Part shown: piece after piece, positions 7,796 to 16,268 of the stretch
How the letters are laid out: each line of letters starts with the position of its first letter
How positions within the stretch are numbered: the stretch's first letter is position 1
Assembly: GCF_003584565.2 (NCBI RefSeq)
Contig: NZ_CP031010.1
Coordinates: 2,976,001-3,040,000 of the forward strand
Reading direction: 5' to 3'
DNA: 64,000 bases
From: Alteromonas sp. RKMC-009
Lineage (GTDB): Bacteria > Pseudomonadota > Gammaproteobacteria > Enterobacterales > Alteromonadaceae
The notes under the pieces: generated by a model
Database searches by the model: none
What the model was told of the DNA's origin: nothing
Seen by the model: the letters and a program-made list of their open reading frames with translations, nothing else
Position numbers and translations under genes: made by a program

Positions 7796-10700
7796 TCAGG
7801 CATTAATACGGGCATGCAGCTCCTGCACTGATGAAACCTTGTTACGGTCATCGGCAGATTTTGCACGAATCGTAGCGAATGCTGCATTCATTGTTGTGGT
7901 GTAAGTGATTTTATTCACTAACGCTTCACGACGAATGTACACAGAATCCGTGATTGCCTGGCGGCCTTCCGTGGTGTTGATGATATAGCTGTATTCACCG
8001 TTTTTAATTGAATCAACGATGTTAGGACGTCCTTCAGACACCTTATTGACTACAGTACATTCAACACCTGCATCAATCAGGCTCTTCGCAGTACCGCTGG
8101 TCGCTTCAATCTTAAAGCCGGCTTCGATCATTGCTTTGGCAAGGTCGACAACACGGGCTTTATCATTGTTACGTACAGACAGTAACGCTTTGCCTTCTCT
8201 TGGCAGAGGCGCACTGGCACCCAGGTTGGCTTTGGCATACGCTTCTTCGAAGGTATCACCCACACCCATAACCTCACCGGTAGAGCGCATTTCAGGCCCT
8301 AACAGCGGGTCAACACCCTGGAACTTAGCAAATGGCAGTACCACTTCTTTCACAGAGTAGAACGGCGGAATGATTTCTTCCGTCACACCCTGAGACTGCA
8401 GTGACTGACCGGCCATACAGCGGGCTGCAACTTTCGCCAGCGGTACGCCTGTCGCTTTAGATACGAAAGGTACGGTACGGGCAGCACGGGGGTTCACTTC
8501 AATCAGGTAAACTTCACCGTCTTTGATAGCAAACTGTGTATTCATCAGACCCACAACACCCAGCTCTAACGCCATATCACGAACCTGCTTACGCATGGTG
8601 TCCTGAATATCTTTTGGCAGAGAGTGTGAAGGTAATGAACAGGCAGAGTCACCAGAGTGAACACCGGCTTGTTCGATGTGCTCCATGATGCCGCCGATCA
8701 CCACTTCTGTGCCGTCACAGATAGCGTCGATGTCGACTTCAATCGCGTCGTCAAGGAAACGGTCCAGCAGTACCGGGGCGTCGTTAGACACTTTAACCGC
8801 TTCGTTCAGGTAACGTTTCAGATCTTTCAGGTCATACACGATTTCCATCGCACGGCCACCCAGAACGTATGAAGGACGAACTACCAGCGGGAAGCCGATT
8901 TCTTCTGCACGGGCCAGAGCCTGTTCAATGTTGGTAACCGTTGCGTTAGCCGGCTGCTTAAGACCCAGCTTGTTCACCATGTGCTGGAAGCGCTCACGGT
9001 CTTCTGCACGGTCAATGGCTTCCGGAGACGTACCGATAATCGGTACACCGTTCGCTTCAAGGGCACGGGCCAGTTTCAGTGGTGTCTGACCACCGTACTG
9101 AACAATCACGCCTTTGGGCTGTTCTTTTGCAACGATTTCCAGCACGTCTTCTAACGTTACCGGTTCGAAGTACAGACGGTCTGATGTGTCGTAGTCGGTA
9201 GAAACCGTTTCAGGGTTACAGTTAACCATGATGGTCTCGTAGCCGTCTTCACGCATAGACAGCGCAGCGTGCACACAGCAGTAATCGAATTCGATACCCT
9301 GACCGATACGGTTAGGACCACCGCCCAGTACCATGATTTTATCTTTATCCGTCGGTGCAGCTTCACATTCTTCGTCGTATGTGGAGTACATATACGCAGT
9401 GCTGGTTGAGAATTCAGCAGCACAGGTATCAACACGCTTATACACCGGAGTGATACCGAAACCACGGCGGATGTCGCGGATGTCGCTTTCTGCAACGTTA
9501 GTCAGCTCAGCCAGACGGGCATCAGAGAAACCTTTACGCTTCAGCGCACGGGTGAAATCTTCAGTCAGTGCGCTTACGCCCTGCTCTGCCACCTGGTTTT
9601 CCAGTTTAATCAGTTCTTCTAGCTGTACCAGATACCAGCGGTCTACATTGGTGTAAGAGAACACTTCCTCAACGCTCATACCCATACGGAAAGCATCACC
9701 GATGTACCAGATACGCTCAGCGCCCGGGTTTTGCAGCTCATACTTGAGCTTGCTCATGGCTTCGTCGTCCTGCGGGTCCAGAATCGGGTTCAGACCCGTA
9801 GCGCCCACTTCCAGACCACGTAATGCTTTCTGCAGTGATTCCTGCTGATTACGGCCAATCGCCATCACTTCGCCTACAGACTTCATCTGTGTGGTAAGAC
9901 GGTCGTTCGCACCGGCAAATTTTTCGAAGTTAAAGCGTGGAATCTTAGTCACAACGTAGTCGATAGACGGCTCGAAAGAGGCCGGCGTCAGACCACCGGT
10001 AATATCGTTAGCCAGTTCGTCCAGGGTATAACCCACAGCCAGCTTGGCAGCCACTTTCGCAATCGGGAAGCCGGTAGCTTTTGATGCCAGTGCTGAAGAA
10101 CGTGATACGCGCGGGTTCATCTCGATGATAACCATACGGCCAGTCTTCGGATCCACACCGAACTGTACGTTTGAACCGCCGGTTTCAACACCGATTTCGC
10201 GCAGTACGGCCATGGCCGCGTTACGCATGATCTGGAATTCTTTGTCGGTCAGCGTTTGTGCCGGTGCAACAGTGATAGAGTCACCAGTGTGAACACCCAT
10301 GGCATCGAAGTTTTCGATAGTACAAACGATAATGCAGTTATCATTTTTATCGCGAACCACTTCCATCTCGTACTCTTTCCAGCCAATCAGCGACTCGTCG
10401 ATAAGCAGCTCATTGGTAGGAGAAAGGTCAAGACCGCGGGTACAGATTTCATTGAACTCATCAATGTTGTACGCGATACCACCACCGGTGCCACCCATGG
10501 TGAATGACGGACGGATGATACAAGGGAAACCGATGCGGCTGAGTACATCGTGGGCCTGCTCCATAGTGTGAGCAATTTCCGCACGGGGACATTCCAGACC
10601 GATAGACTTCATCGCTTTATCAAAGCGCTCACGGTCTTCCGCTTTATCGATAGCGTCAGCCGTTGCACCAATCAGTTCAACGTTGAACTCTTTCAGTACG

Positions 10701-11017
10701 CCTTCACGCTCAAGATCCAGCGCACAGTTCAGTGCAGTCTGGCCGCCCATGGTAGGCAGTACCACATCAGGACGTTCTTTTTCGATGATTTTGCGTACCA
10801 CTTCCCAGTGAATCGGCTCGATGTAGGTTGCATCAGCCATTTCAGGGTCAGTCATGATAGTCGCAGGGTTAGAGTTTACCAGAATGACGCGGTAACCCTC
10901 TTCGCGCAGTGCCTTACAGGCTTGTGCGCCGGAATAGTCAAATTCACAGGCCTGGCCGATAACGATAGGGCCGGCACCCAGAATCAGAATACTTTTTATG
11001 TCAGTACGTTTTGGCAT
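7796..11017 (-). CDS. carB: Carbamoyl-phosphate synthase large subunit
   Basis: Makes carbamoyl phosphate from bicarbonate, ATP and the ammonia delivered by CarA, feeding pyrimidine and arginine synthesis. The 1073-residue protein shows the expected tandem halves: N-half ATP-grasp with [21 protein letters not shown]-half with [20 protein letters not shown], and a C-terminal allosteric MGS-like domain (about 940-1073) where UMP/IMP and ornithine bind in the family. Length matches E. coli. It starts 13 bp after the carA stop, so the two are co-transcribed. Confidence 0.98.
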   Translation of the reverse strand: MPKRTDIKSILILGAGPIVIGQACEFDYSGAQACKALREEGYRVILVNSNPATIMTDPEMADATYIEPIHWEVVRKIIEKERPDVVLPTMGGQTALNCALDLEREGVLKEFNVELIGATADAIDKAEDRERFDKAMKSIGLECPRAEIAHTMEQAHDVLSRIGFPCIIRPSFTMGGTGGGIAYNIDEFNEICTRGLDLSPTNELLIDESLIGWKEYEMEVVRDKNDNCIIVCTIENFDAMGVHTGDSITVAPAQTLTDKEFQIMRNAAMAVLREIGVETGGSNVQFGVDPKTGRMVIIEMNPRVSRSSALASKATGFPIAKVAAKLAVGYTLDELANDITGGLTPASFEPSIDYVVTKIPRFNFEKFAGANDRLTTQMKSVGEVMAIGRNQQESLQKALRGLEVGATGLNPILDPQDDEAMSKLKYELQNPGAERIWYIGDAFRMGMSVEEVFSYTNVDRWYLVQLEELIKLENQVAEQGVSALTEDFTRALKRKGFSDARLAELTNVAESDIRDIRRGFGITPVYKRVDTCAAEFSTSTAYMYSTYDEECEAAPTDKDKIMVLGGGPNRIGQGIEFDYCCVHAALSMREDGYETIMVNCNPETVSTDYDTSDRLYFEPVTLEDVLEIVAKEQPKGVIVQYGGQTPLKLARALEANGVPIIGTSPEAIDRAEDRERFQHMVNKLGLKQPANATVTNIEQALARAEEIGFPLVVRPSYVLGGRAMEIVYDLKDLKRYLNEAVKVSNDAPVLLDRFLDDAIEVDIDAICDGTEVVIGGIMEHIEQAGVHSGDSACSLPSHSLPKDIQDTMRKQVRDMALELGVVGLMNTQFAIKDGEVYLIEVNPRAARTVPFVSKATGVPLAKVAARCMAGQSLQSQGVTEEIIPPFYSVKEVVLPFAKFQGVDPLLGPEMRSTGEVMGVGDTFEEAYAKANLGASAPLPREGKALLSVRNNDKARVVDLAKAMIEAGFKIEATSGTAKSLIDAGVECTVVNKVSEGRPNIVDSIKNGEYSYIINTTEGRQAITDSVYIRREALVNKITYTTTMNAAFATIRAKSADDRNKVSSVQELHARINA

Positions 11018-11030
11018 TGTCGGCTAGTTC

Positions 11031-12161
11031 CTACTGTTTTGATTGTTCAATAAGGTCGATGAAATGATCAAACAGATCAGCCGCTTCGTGCGGACCCGGG
11101 CTCGCTTCAGGGTGGCCCTGGAAGCTGAACGCAGGTTTGTCGGTACGGTGAATACCCTGCAACGACTTATCGAACAATGAAATATGAGTAACTTCTAAGT
11201 TATCCGGCAACGTAGATTCATCAACAGCAAAACCGTGGTTCTGGCTGGTGATCATCACTGTACCTTTTTTGAGGTCTTTCACCGGGTGGTTAGCACCGTG
11301 GTGACCAAACTTCATTTTGACCGTCTTAGCACCGCTGGCCAGAGCCAGTAACTGGTGACCCAGACAAATACCGAATACCGGAATGTCTTTTTCAAGAATG
11401 GTTTTAATCGCTTCAATGGCGTAGTCACACGGCTCAGGGTCGCCGGGGCCATTTGATAAAAACACACCATCCGGATTCAGAGCCAGTACGTCAGCAGCAG
11501 GCGTTTGCGCCGGCACCAACGTCACTTTACAGCCTCGGTCAGCCAACATACGTAAGATGTTGTTCTTCACGCCGTAGTCGTATGCAACAACATGGTATTT
11601 CACTTCCGCAGGCGTTACATAACCTTCACCCAGCACCCACGTGCCTTCGGTCCAGGTTTTCACTTCCTTAGTGCTAACTACTTTGGCCAAGTCCATGCCT
11701 TTTAAGCCCGGGAACCCCTTAGCAGCGTCTAATGCTTTGGCTTCATCTAAATCGTCACCGCAGATGATACACCCGTTCTGCGCACCCTTGTCACGAAGGA
11801 TACGGGTTAAACGACGGGTATCGATATCCGCAATACCTACTACGCCTTTGGCTTCGAGGTATTCAGATAATGTTTGTTCGTTTCGAAAATTACTGGCTAC
11901 GAGGGGAAGGTCACGAATGATTAGACCTTTAGACCAGATTTTGTCTGCTTCGACGTCTTCAGAATTGGTACCGGTATTACCGATATGGGGGTAAGTAAGT
12001 GTAATGATTTGTTCAGCGTATGACGGGTCGGTGATGATTTCCTGATAGCCTGTCATGGAAGTATTAAAAACAACTTCCCCAACGGCAGAACCAGTGGCAC
12101 CAATTGCCGTACCTTTAAAAACTGAACCATCCTCTAACACCAAAAGGGCAGAATTAGCCAA
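11031..12161 (-). CDS. carA: Carbamoyl-phosphate synthase small subunit (glutaminase)
   Basis: Hydrolyses glutamine and channels ammonia to CarB. The 376-residue product has the N-terminal CPSase_sm domain ([34 protein letters not shown]) and a class-I glutamine amidotransferase domain with the catalytic Cys in [11 protein letters not shown] and His in [12 protein letters not shown] longer frame extends to 12221, but homologues begin at [11 protein letters not shown]. The minus strand has GGAGG five bases before a TTG at 12161 that gives exactly that N-terminus, so TTG is taken as the start. The leader upstream holds a terminator-like hairpin (see separate entry). Confidence 0.94.
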   Translation of the reverse strand: MANSALLVLEDGSVFKGTAIGATGSAVGEVVFNTSMTGYQEIITDPSYAEQIITLTYPHIGNTGTNSEDVEADKIWSKGLIIRDLPLVASNFRNEQTLSEYLEAKGVVGIADIDTRRLTRILRDKGAQNGCIICGDDLDEAKALDAAKGFPGLKGMDLAKVVSTKEVKTWTEGTWVLGEGYVTPAEVKYHVVAYDYGVKNNILRMLADRGCKVTLVPAQTPAADVLALNPDGVFLSNGPGDPEPCDYAIEAIKTILEKDIPVFGICLGHQLLALASGAKTVKMKFGHHGANHPVKDLKKGTVMITSQNHGFAVDESTLPDNLEVTHISLFDKSLQGIHRTDKPAFSFQGHPEASPGPHEAADLFDHFIDLIEQSKQ

Positions 12162-12217
12162 GTCAACCTCCAGATTAAGGATAACCGACGGTTTATTCAG
12201 TGGCATGAATAAACCCC

Positions 12218-12256
12218 ACAAAAAACGGGAGGTAACAATAATTTTACTTCCCGTTT
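12218..12256 (-). promoter_or_regulatory. Candidate transcription attenuator in the carA leader
   Basis: On the minus strand a 13-bp stem with one mismatch (AAACGGGAAGTAA against TTACCTCCCGTTT) is followed at once by six T. It lies between a good sigma-70-type promoter (12326-12355) and the carA start at 12161, so it is inside the carA leader RNA. The form is that of an intrinsic terminator. It could be a pyrimidine- or arginine-responsive attenuator, or it could stop read-through from dapB. No clear leader peptide or antiterminator was identified. Confidence 0.6.
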
Positions 12257-12325
12257 ACGATACTTTGCAGCTAATAAAACGCGACCCGGACAGGCCGGAA
12301 CGCTAAATTTTGGCAAATTCCAAGT

Positions 12326-12355
12326 ATTATATAGGAGTAATCAGCAAAGGTCTAA
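12326..12355 (-). promoter_or_regulatory. Probable carAB promoter
   Basis: Minus-strand -35 TTAGAC (12355-12350), 18-bp spacer, perfect -10 TATAAT (12331-12326). Predicted start near 12319 gives a leader of about 160 nt before the TTG start of carA. No convincing ArgR or PurR operator was recognised nearby. Confidence 0.6.
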
Positions 12356-12441
12356 TTCAAATTTAGAAAAATATGAAAAACACCTCATTAACTGATTTTT
12401 TAGCGTCTAACCTCGGAAAAGCCTATTTATCTGATAAATAA

Positions 12442-13242
12442 TTACGCCAGACCAATGACATCATTCATGCCATAACGTCCATTTTGCTTACCCGACAGCC
12501 ACAAAGCCGCGTGTACTGCGCCTTTGGCGAAGGTTAAACGACTGGATGCTTTGTGCGTAATTTCCAGACGCTCGCCCAGATCTGCAAACAATGCGGTGTG
12601 TTCTCCCACAATATCACCGGCTCTTACGGTGGCAAAACCGATAGTTTGATGTTCACGGGGCGGTTCTTTCCCTTCACGACCGTAAACAGCACATTCTTGC
12701 AAGTTTCGCCCTAAAGTATCCGCAATCGCTTCACCGATGGCCATAGCCGTGCCTGATGGTGCATCCTGCTTAAAGCGGTGATGTGCTTCGAGGATCTCAA
12801 TATCTGCTGTATTGCCCAGTGCTTTTGCCGCCTGCTTCACCAGCGACAGCATGACGTTTACGCCCACGCTGTAATTCGCCGCGAAAACCAGCGGGATTGT
12901 TTTTGCTGCTTCGTCCAGCGCCTTTAACTGGTCCTGCGACAAACCTGTGGTACCAATGACAACCGGCTTTTTGTGCTCTGTGCACCAGGCCAGATTGCTG
13001 TCGAACGCGGCCGGTAAGGTAAAATCAATCACCACATCCACATCGTCAGGGTTCAGTGATGAAATCGCACTGCAGGCAATGCCCTGCGTACCGATCCCGG
13101 CGAGTTCGCCAACATCGATGCCTACCCACGGTGAGTCATCACGTACCGTGGCAACGGATAAATCTGCTTCGTCATTTTCACGCAATGCTTCAATCAGCAC
13201 ACGTCCCATACGCCCGTTGGCGCCTAAAATAGCTACTTTCAT
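12442..13242 (-). CDS. dapB: 4-hydroxy-tetrahydrodipicolinate reductase
   Basis: NAD(P)H-dependent reductase of the diaminopimelate/lysine pathway. The 266-residue protein shows the Rossmann motif GANGRMG at residues 7-13 and the catalytic/substrate block EAHHRFKQDAPSGTA near residue 155 (catalytic His and Lys). Length matches E. coli DapB (273). It is on the same strand as carA and 280 bp upstream. The intergenic promoter and hairpin suggest carAB is transcribed separately. Confidence 0.96.
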   Translation of the reverse strand: MKVAILGANGRMGRVLIEALRENDEADLSVATVRDDSPWVGIDVGELAGIGTQGIACSAISSLNPDDVDVVIDFTLPAAFDSNLAWCTEHKKPVVIGTTGLSQDQLKALDEAAKTIPLVFAANYSVGVNVMLSLVKQAAKALGNTADIEILEAHHRFKQDAPSGTAMAIGEAIADTLGRNLQECAVYGREGKEPPREHQTIGFATVRAGDIVGEHTALFADLGERLEITHKASSRLTFAKGAVHAALWLSGKQNGRYGMNDVIGLA

Positions 13243-13456
13243 ATCAGGATATTCTCAGTCTGTTTTCCGGCATTTTGCCTGAGCGCGGACAATTTTCAAA
13301 TGCTCACAGGTAATTAGCGTAGAATATGGTATAACCATCTGCAGTCATGCCATTTCAATTTACCCGCAGAAAATCTGCATTTACACTGTGTTGCATCAAC
13401 ATAAAACCGTACTTTATCCGCTACGATAATCGTGCTTCTGCAGAAAAGGATTCAAC

Positions 13457-14140
13457 ATGGAAAAAAAGCTGATCTGGGATATTCCTACCCGACTGTTTCA
13501 CTGGTTGCTCGTTTTCTCCCTGGCCGGGCAATATGTCACCGCTGAACTGATGGACAACGCCATGCAATGGCACTTCTATCTCGGCTACTTTACGCTCGGG
13601 CTGATTATTTTCCGGCTCATCTGGGGGATTGCCGGTTCGGATTACGCGAAGTTCAGCCAGTTTATTTATGGTCCCCGGGCCGTATTACGTTATGCCGGCA
13701 CCTTATTTAAGCGGGACTCAGAAGCTCATGCAGGTCACAACCCGCTGGGTGGCTGGGTTGTTATCATCATGCTGTCACTGGTTGCCGTGCAGGCAGTAAG
13801 CGGATTATTCATGACTGACGACATTTTCCTCGATGGTCCCTGGCGCGCCGCAGTAGAAGACTCAACACTGAAAACCATGAGTTATTTGCACAATAACGTA
13901 TTCAATATTCTACTGGTGGTCATTGCCCTTCATATTGCAGCGATTGGTTTCTATGCCGTGTATAAAAAGCAAAAACTGGCACCGGCCATGGTGCACGGAA
14001 AGAAAAGTACCAATGAAGCCGGGATCCCGTCATCACGCCTGTTGGCTGCTGTTGTTGTTGCGCTTATCAGTGCCGGCATTGTGTACTACGTAGTAGAAAT
14101 CGCGCCGCCTGAAGCAGCAGAAGAAGAATATTACTACTGA
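13457..14140 (+). CDS. Membrane b-type cytochrome (cytochrome b561/Ni-hydrogenase family)
   Basis: A 227-residue inner-membrane di-heme cytochrome b of the prokaryotic b561 / NiFe-hydrogenase b-subunit type. It has four main hydrophobic helices (about 14-30, 45-62, 96-118, 148-168) plus a C-terminal helix (193-213). Candidate heme histidines are in TRLFHWLL, WHFYLGY, YLHNNVF and ALHIAAI. Such proteins pass quinone-pool electrons to periplasmic partners, often c-type cytochromes. The tail ends EEEYYY, which is unusual. It stands alone, with a terminator right after, so its redox partner is not indicated. Confidence 0.82.
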   Translation: MEKKLIWDIPTRLFHWLLVFSLAGQYVTAELMDNAMQWHFYLGYFTLGLIIFRLIWGIAGSDYAKFSQFIYGPRAVLRYAGTLFKRDSEAHAGHNPLGGWVVIIMLSLVAVQAVSGLFMTDDIFLDGPWRAAVEDSTLKTMSYLHNNVFNILLVVIALHIAAIGFYAVYKKQKLAPAMVHGKKSTNEAGIPSSRLLAAVVVALISAGIVYYVVEIAPPEAAEEEYYY

Positions 14141-14174
14141 TTTTTTACTTGGCTCAGCTACACAGCCAGATGTT

Positions 14175-14208
14175 ACAAAGCCGCCTTCACAGGCGGCTTT
14201 GTCGTTTT
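14175..14208. terminator. Terminator between b-type cytochrome gene and prpE
   Basis: A perfect 12-bp stem (ACAAAGCCGCCT/AGGCGGCTTTGT) with loop TCAC, followed by CGTTTTAT on the plus strand. Located between two convergent genes, it may serve both. Confidence 0.8.
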
Positions 14209-14238
14209 ATCTCTCATGCATTAAGCGCCACAGCAGCA

Positions 14239-16128
14239 CTATGATTTGACCAGTCCCTGCTTTTGCATTATTTCCTGAATTTCCGGCACACTGGCCGGGT
14301 CATCAATGGTAGAAGGCACTGCCACCTCATGGTTTGCGGCGATCTGACGTAACAGCTTACGTAAAATTTTACCCGAACGGGTTTTAGGTAACCGGGGCAC
14401 CACCACCGCACGATGAAAACAGGCCAGCGGACCGATTTCCTTTCTGATCATCGCCACCAGCTCCTGTTGCAGGGTGTCTTCGTCAATATCCACACCATCT
14501 TTCAGCAGCACTAATCCCACGGGCACCTGCCCTTTTAAACTGTCATGAACGCCTATCACACTGCATTCTGCCACTGCCTGATGCGCAGCAACGATTTCTT
14601 CCATTTCACCGGTAGATAAACGGTGACCGGCCACATTAATCACATCATCAGTGCGCCCCATAATAAAGACATAGCCGTCGTCGTCTTTAAAACCGCCGTC
14701 ACCTGAAGTGTAATAATCCGGATAAGCTTCCAGATAGGCATGTTTGAACCGTTCACAATCACCCCAGATAGTCGGCAGACAACCCGGCGGCATCGGCAGC
14801 TTTATCGCAATTGCGCCCTGCTCTCCCGCCGGTAAAGGTTTACCGGTGTGATCCAGCACTTGTACATTAAAGCCGGGCACCGGTACGGTTGAGGAACCCG
14901 GTTTAACCGGTAAGTCTTCAAGTCCTGCTGGATTAGCACAAATGGCCCATCCGGTTTCAGTTTGCCACCAGTGATCGATCACCGGCTTACCGGTTTTATC
15001 AACGGTCCAGAGATACGTGGGCGGGTCGAGCCGTTCCCCGGCCATGAAAATCGTCTTCAGTGAGCTGATGTCATATTTTTCGACTAACTTTGCATCAGGA
15101 TCTTCTTTGCGAATTGCGCGGAACGCCGTCGGCGCAGCAAACAGCGCCTTAATTTTATATTCTTCCGTCATGCGCCAGAACGCGCCTGCATCCGGCGTTT
15201 TTACCGGTTTGCCTTCATACACAACCGTAGTACATCCATGCAAAAGCGGTCCGTAAACGATATAGGAATGTCCGACTACCCAGCCAACATCCGATGCCGC
15301 CCAGAACACCTCACCCGGTGCCATATTGTAAATAGCCTGCATGGAATATTTCAGTGCGACAGCATGACCTCCGTTATCCCGCACAACCCCTTTCGGTTTT
15401 CCCGTAGTGCCTGAGGTATAAAGAATATAGAGAGGATCCGTTGCCTGCACCACGGTACAGGGCGCCGGTGTGGCTGTTGCCATTGCGGAATCCCAGTCTG
15501 TGTCGTCTGCGCTGAGTTCTGCCAGTTGCTCAGGCCGCTGATACACAATAACTGAATCCGGTTTGTGCGCCGACAGACTGATTGCCTCGTCGACCAGCGG
15601 CTTGTAGGGGAGCACTTTCGTCACCTCAATGCCGCAGGAGGCTGTCACCAGCACCTTAGGTGATGCATCTTCAATGCGCACAGCCAGCTCGTGGGGGGCG
15701 AAGCCGCCGAAAACCACCGAATGAACAGCGCCGAGTCGTGCCGATGCCAGCATGGCAATGACAGCCTGCGGGATCATCGGCATGTAGATAACAACCCTGT
15801 CGCCCTTCTCCACGCCTTTACCGGCAAGCACGGAGGCGAATTTTGCGACTTCCTCATGCAACTTGCGGTAGGTATACGTCGCTTTCGTTCCCGTCACCGG
15901 TGAATCATAGATAAGCGCAGGCTGGTCGCCCCTGCCGTTTTCAACATGATAATCCAGCGCCATGTAGCAGGTATTCATTTCCCCGTCAGCAAACCAGCGA
16001 TAAATGTCGTTGTCGTCTTTCGACAAAATGGTTTCAGGAAAACGGGACCAGGGCAGCGCCTGCGCCTTTTCTTTCCAGAATGCTTCCGGTGATTCAATTG
16101 CCCTCTGATATTCTGTGGTGTACGACAT
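14239..16128 (-). CDS. prpE: Propionyl-CoA/acetyl-CoA synthetase (PrpE-type)
   Basis: An AMP-forming acyl-CoA synthetase that activates propionate (and acetate less well). The 629-residue protein begins with the ACAS N-domain, has the P-loop YTSGTTGKPKG near residue 250 and the late catalytic region ending in the acetylatable lysine motif PKTRSGKILRK. Length and the absence of extended N-terminal residues fit PrpE better than Acs (~650). The start is ATG 16128 with GAGG five bases upstream. No prpBCD genes are nearby, so it may serve general acyl-CoA activation. Inverted repeats just upstream suggest a dedicated regulator. Confidence 0.88.
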   Translation of the reverse strand: MSYTTEYQRAIESPEAFWKEKAQALPWSRFPETILSKDDNDIYRWFADGEMNTCYMALDYHVENGRGDQPALIYDSPVTGTKATYTYRKLHEEVAKFASVLAGKGVEKGDRVVIYMPMIPQAVIAMLASARLGAVHSVVFGGFAPHELAVRIEDASPKVLVTASCGIEVTKVLPYKPLVDEAISLSAHKPDSVIVYQRPEQLAELSADDTDWDSAMATATPAPCTVVQATDPLYILYTSGTTGKPKGVVRDNGGHAVALKYSMQAIYNMAPGEVFWAASDVGWVVGHSYIVYGPLLHGCTTVVYEGKPVKTPDAGAFWRMTEEYKIKALFAAPTAFRAIRKEDPDAKLVEKYDISSLKTIFMAGERLDPPTYLWTVDKTGKPVIDHWWQTETGWAICANPAGLEDLPVKPGSSTVPVPGFNVQVLDHTGKPLPAGEQGAIAIKLPMPPGCLPTIWGDCERFKHAYLEAYPDYYTSGDGGFKDDDGYVFIMGRTDDVINVAGHRLSTGEMEEIVAAHQAVAECSVIGVHDSLKGQVPVGLVLLKDGVDIDEDTLQQELVAMIRKEIGPLACFHRAVVVPRLPKTRSGKILRKLLRQIAANHEVAVPSTIDDPASVPEIQEIMQKQGLVKS

Positions 16129-16157
16129 AACGGCCTCGCGAATGTTGTTCCGGTACA

Positions 16158-16203
16158 ATTAATGTAACCATTAATGAAAACTTTTAACTTGATTTACATT
16201 AAT
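16158..16203. promoter_or_regulatory. Inverted repeats in the prpE upstream region
   Basis: ATTAATGTAA (16158-16167) and its exact inverse TTACATTAAT (16194-16203) flank 26 bp. The first copy is also part of a palindrome TTAATG-TAAC-CATTAA (16159-16174). The region is 30-75 bp upstream of the prpE start, where an operator would lie. The cognate regulator is unknown. Confidence 0.5.
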
Positions 16204-16268
16204 ATAAAAACAACAAAAAGCCGCATAAGACTTGGGTCGCAAATTTTCGCCTCATGCTGACAGAGAAA

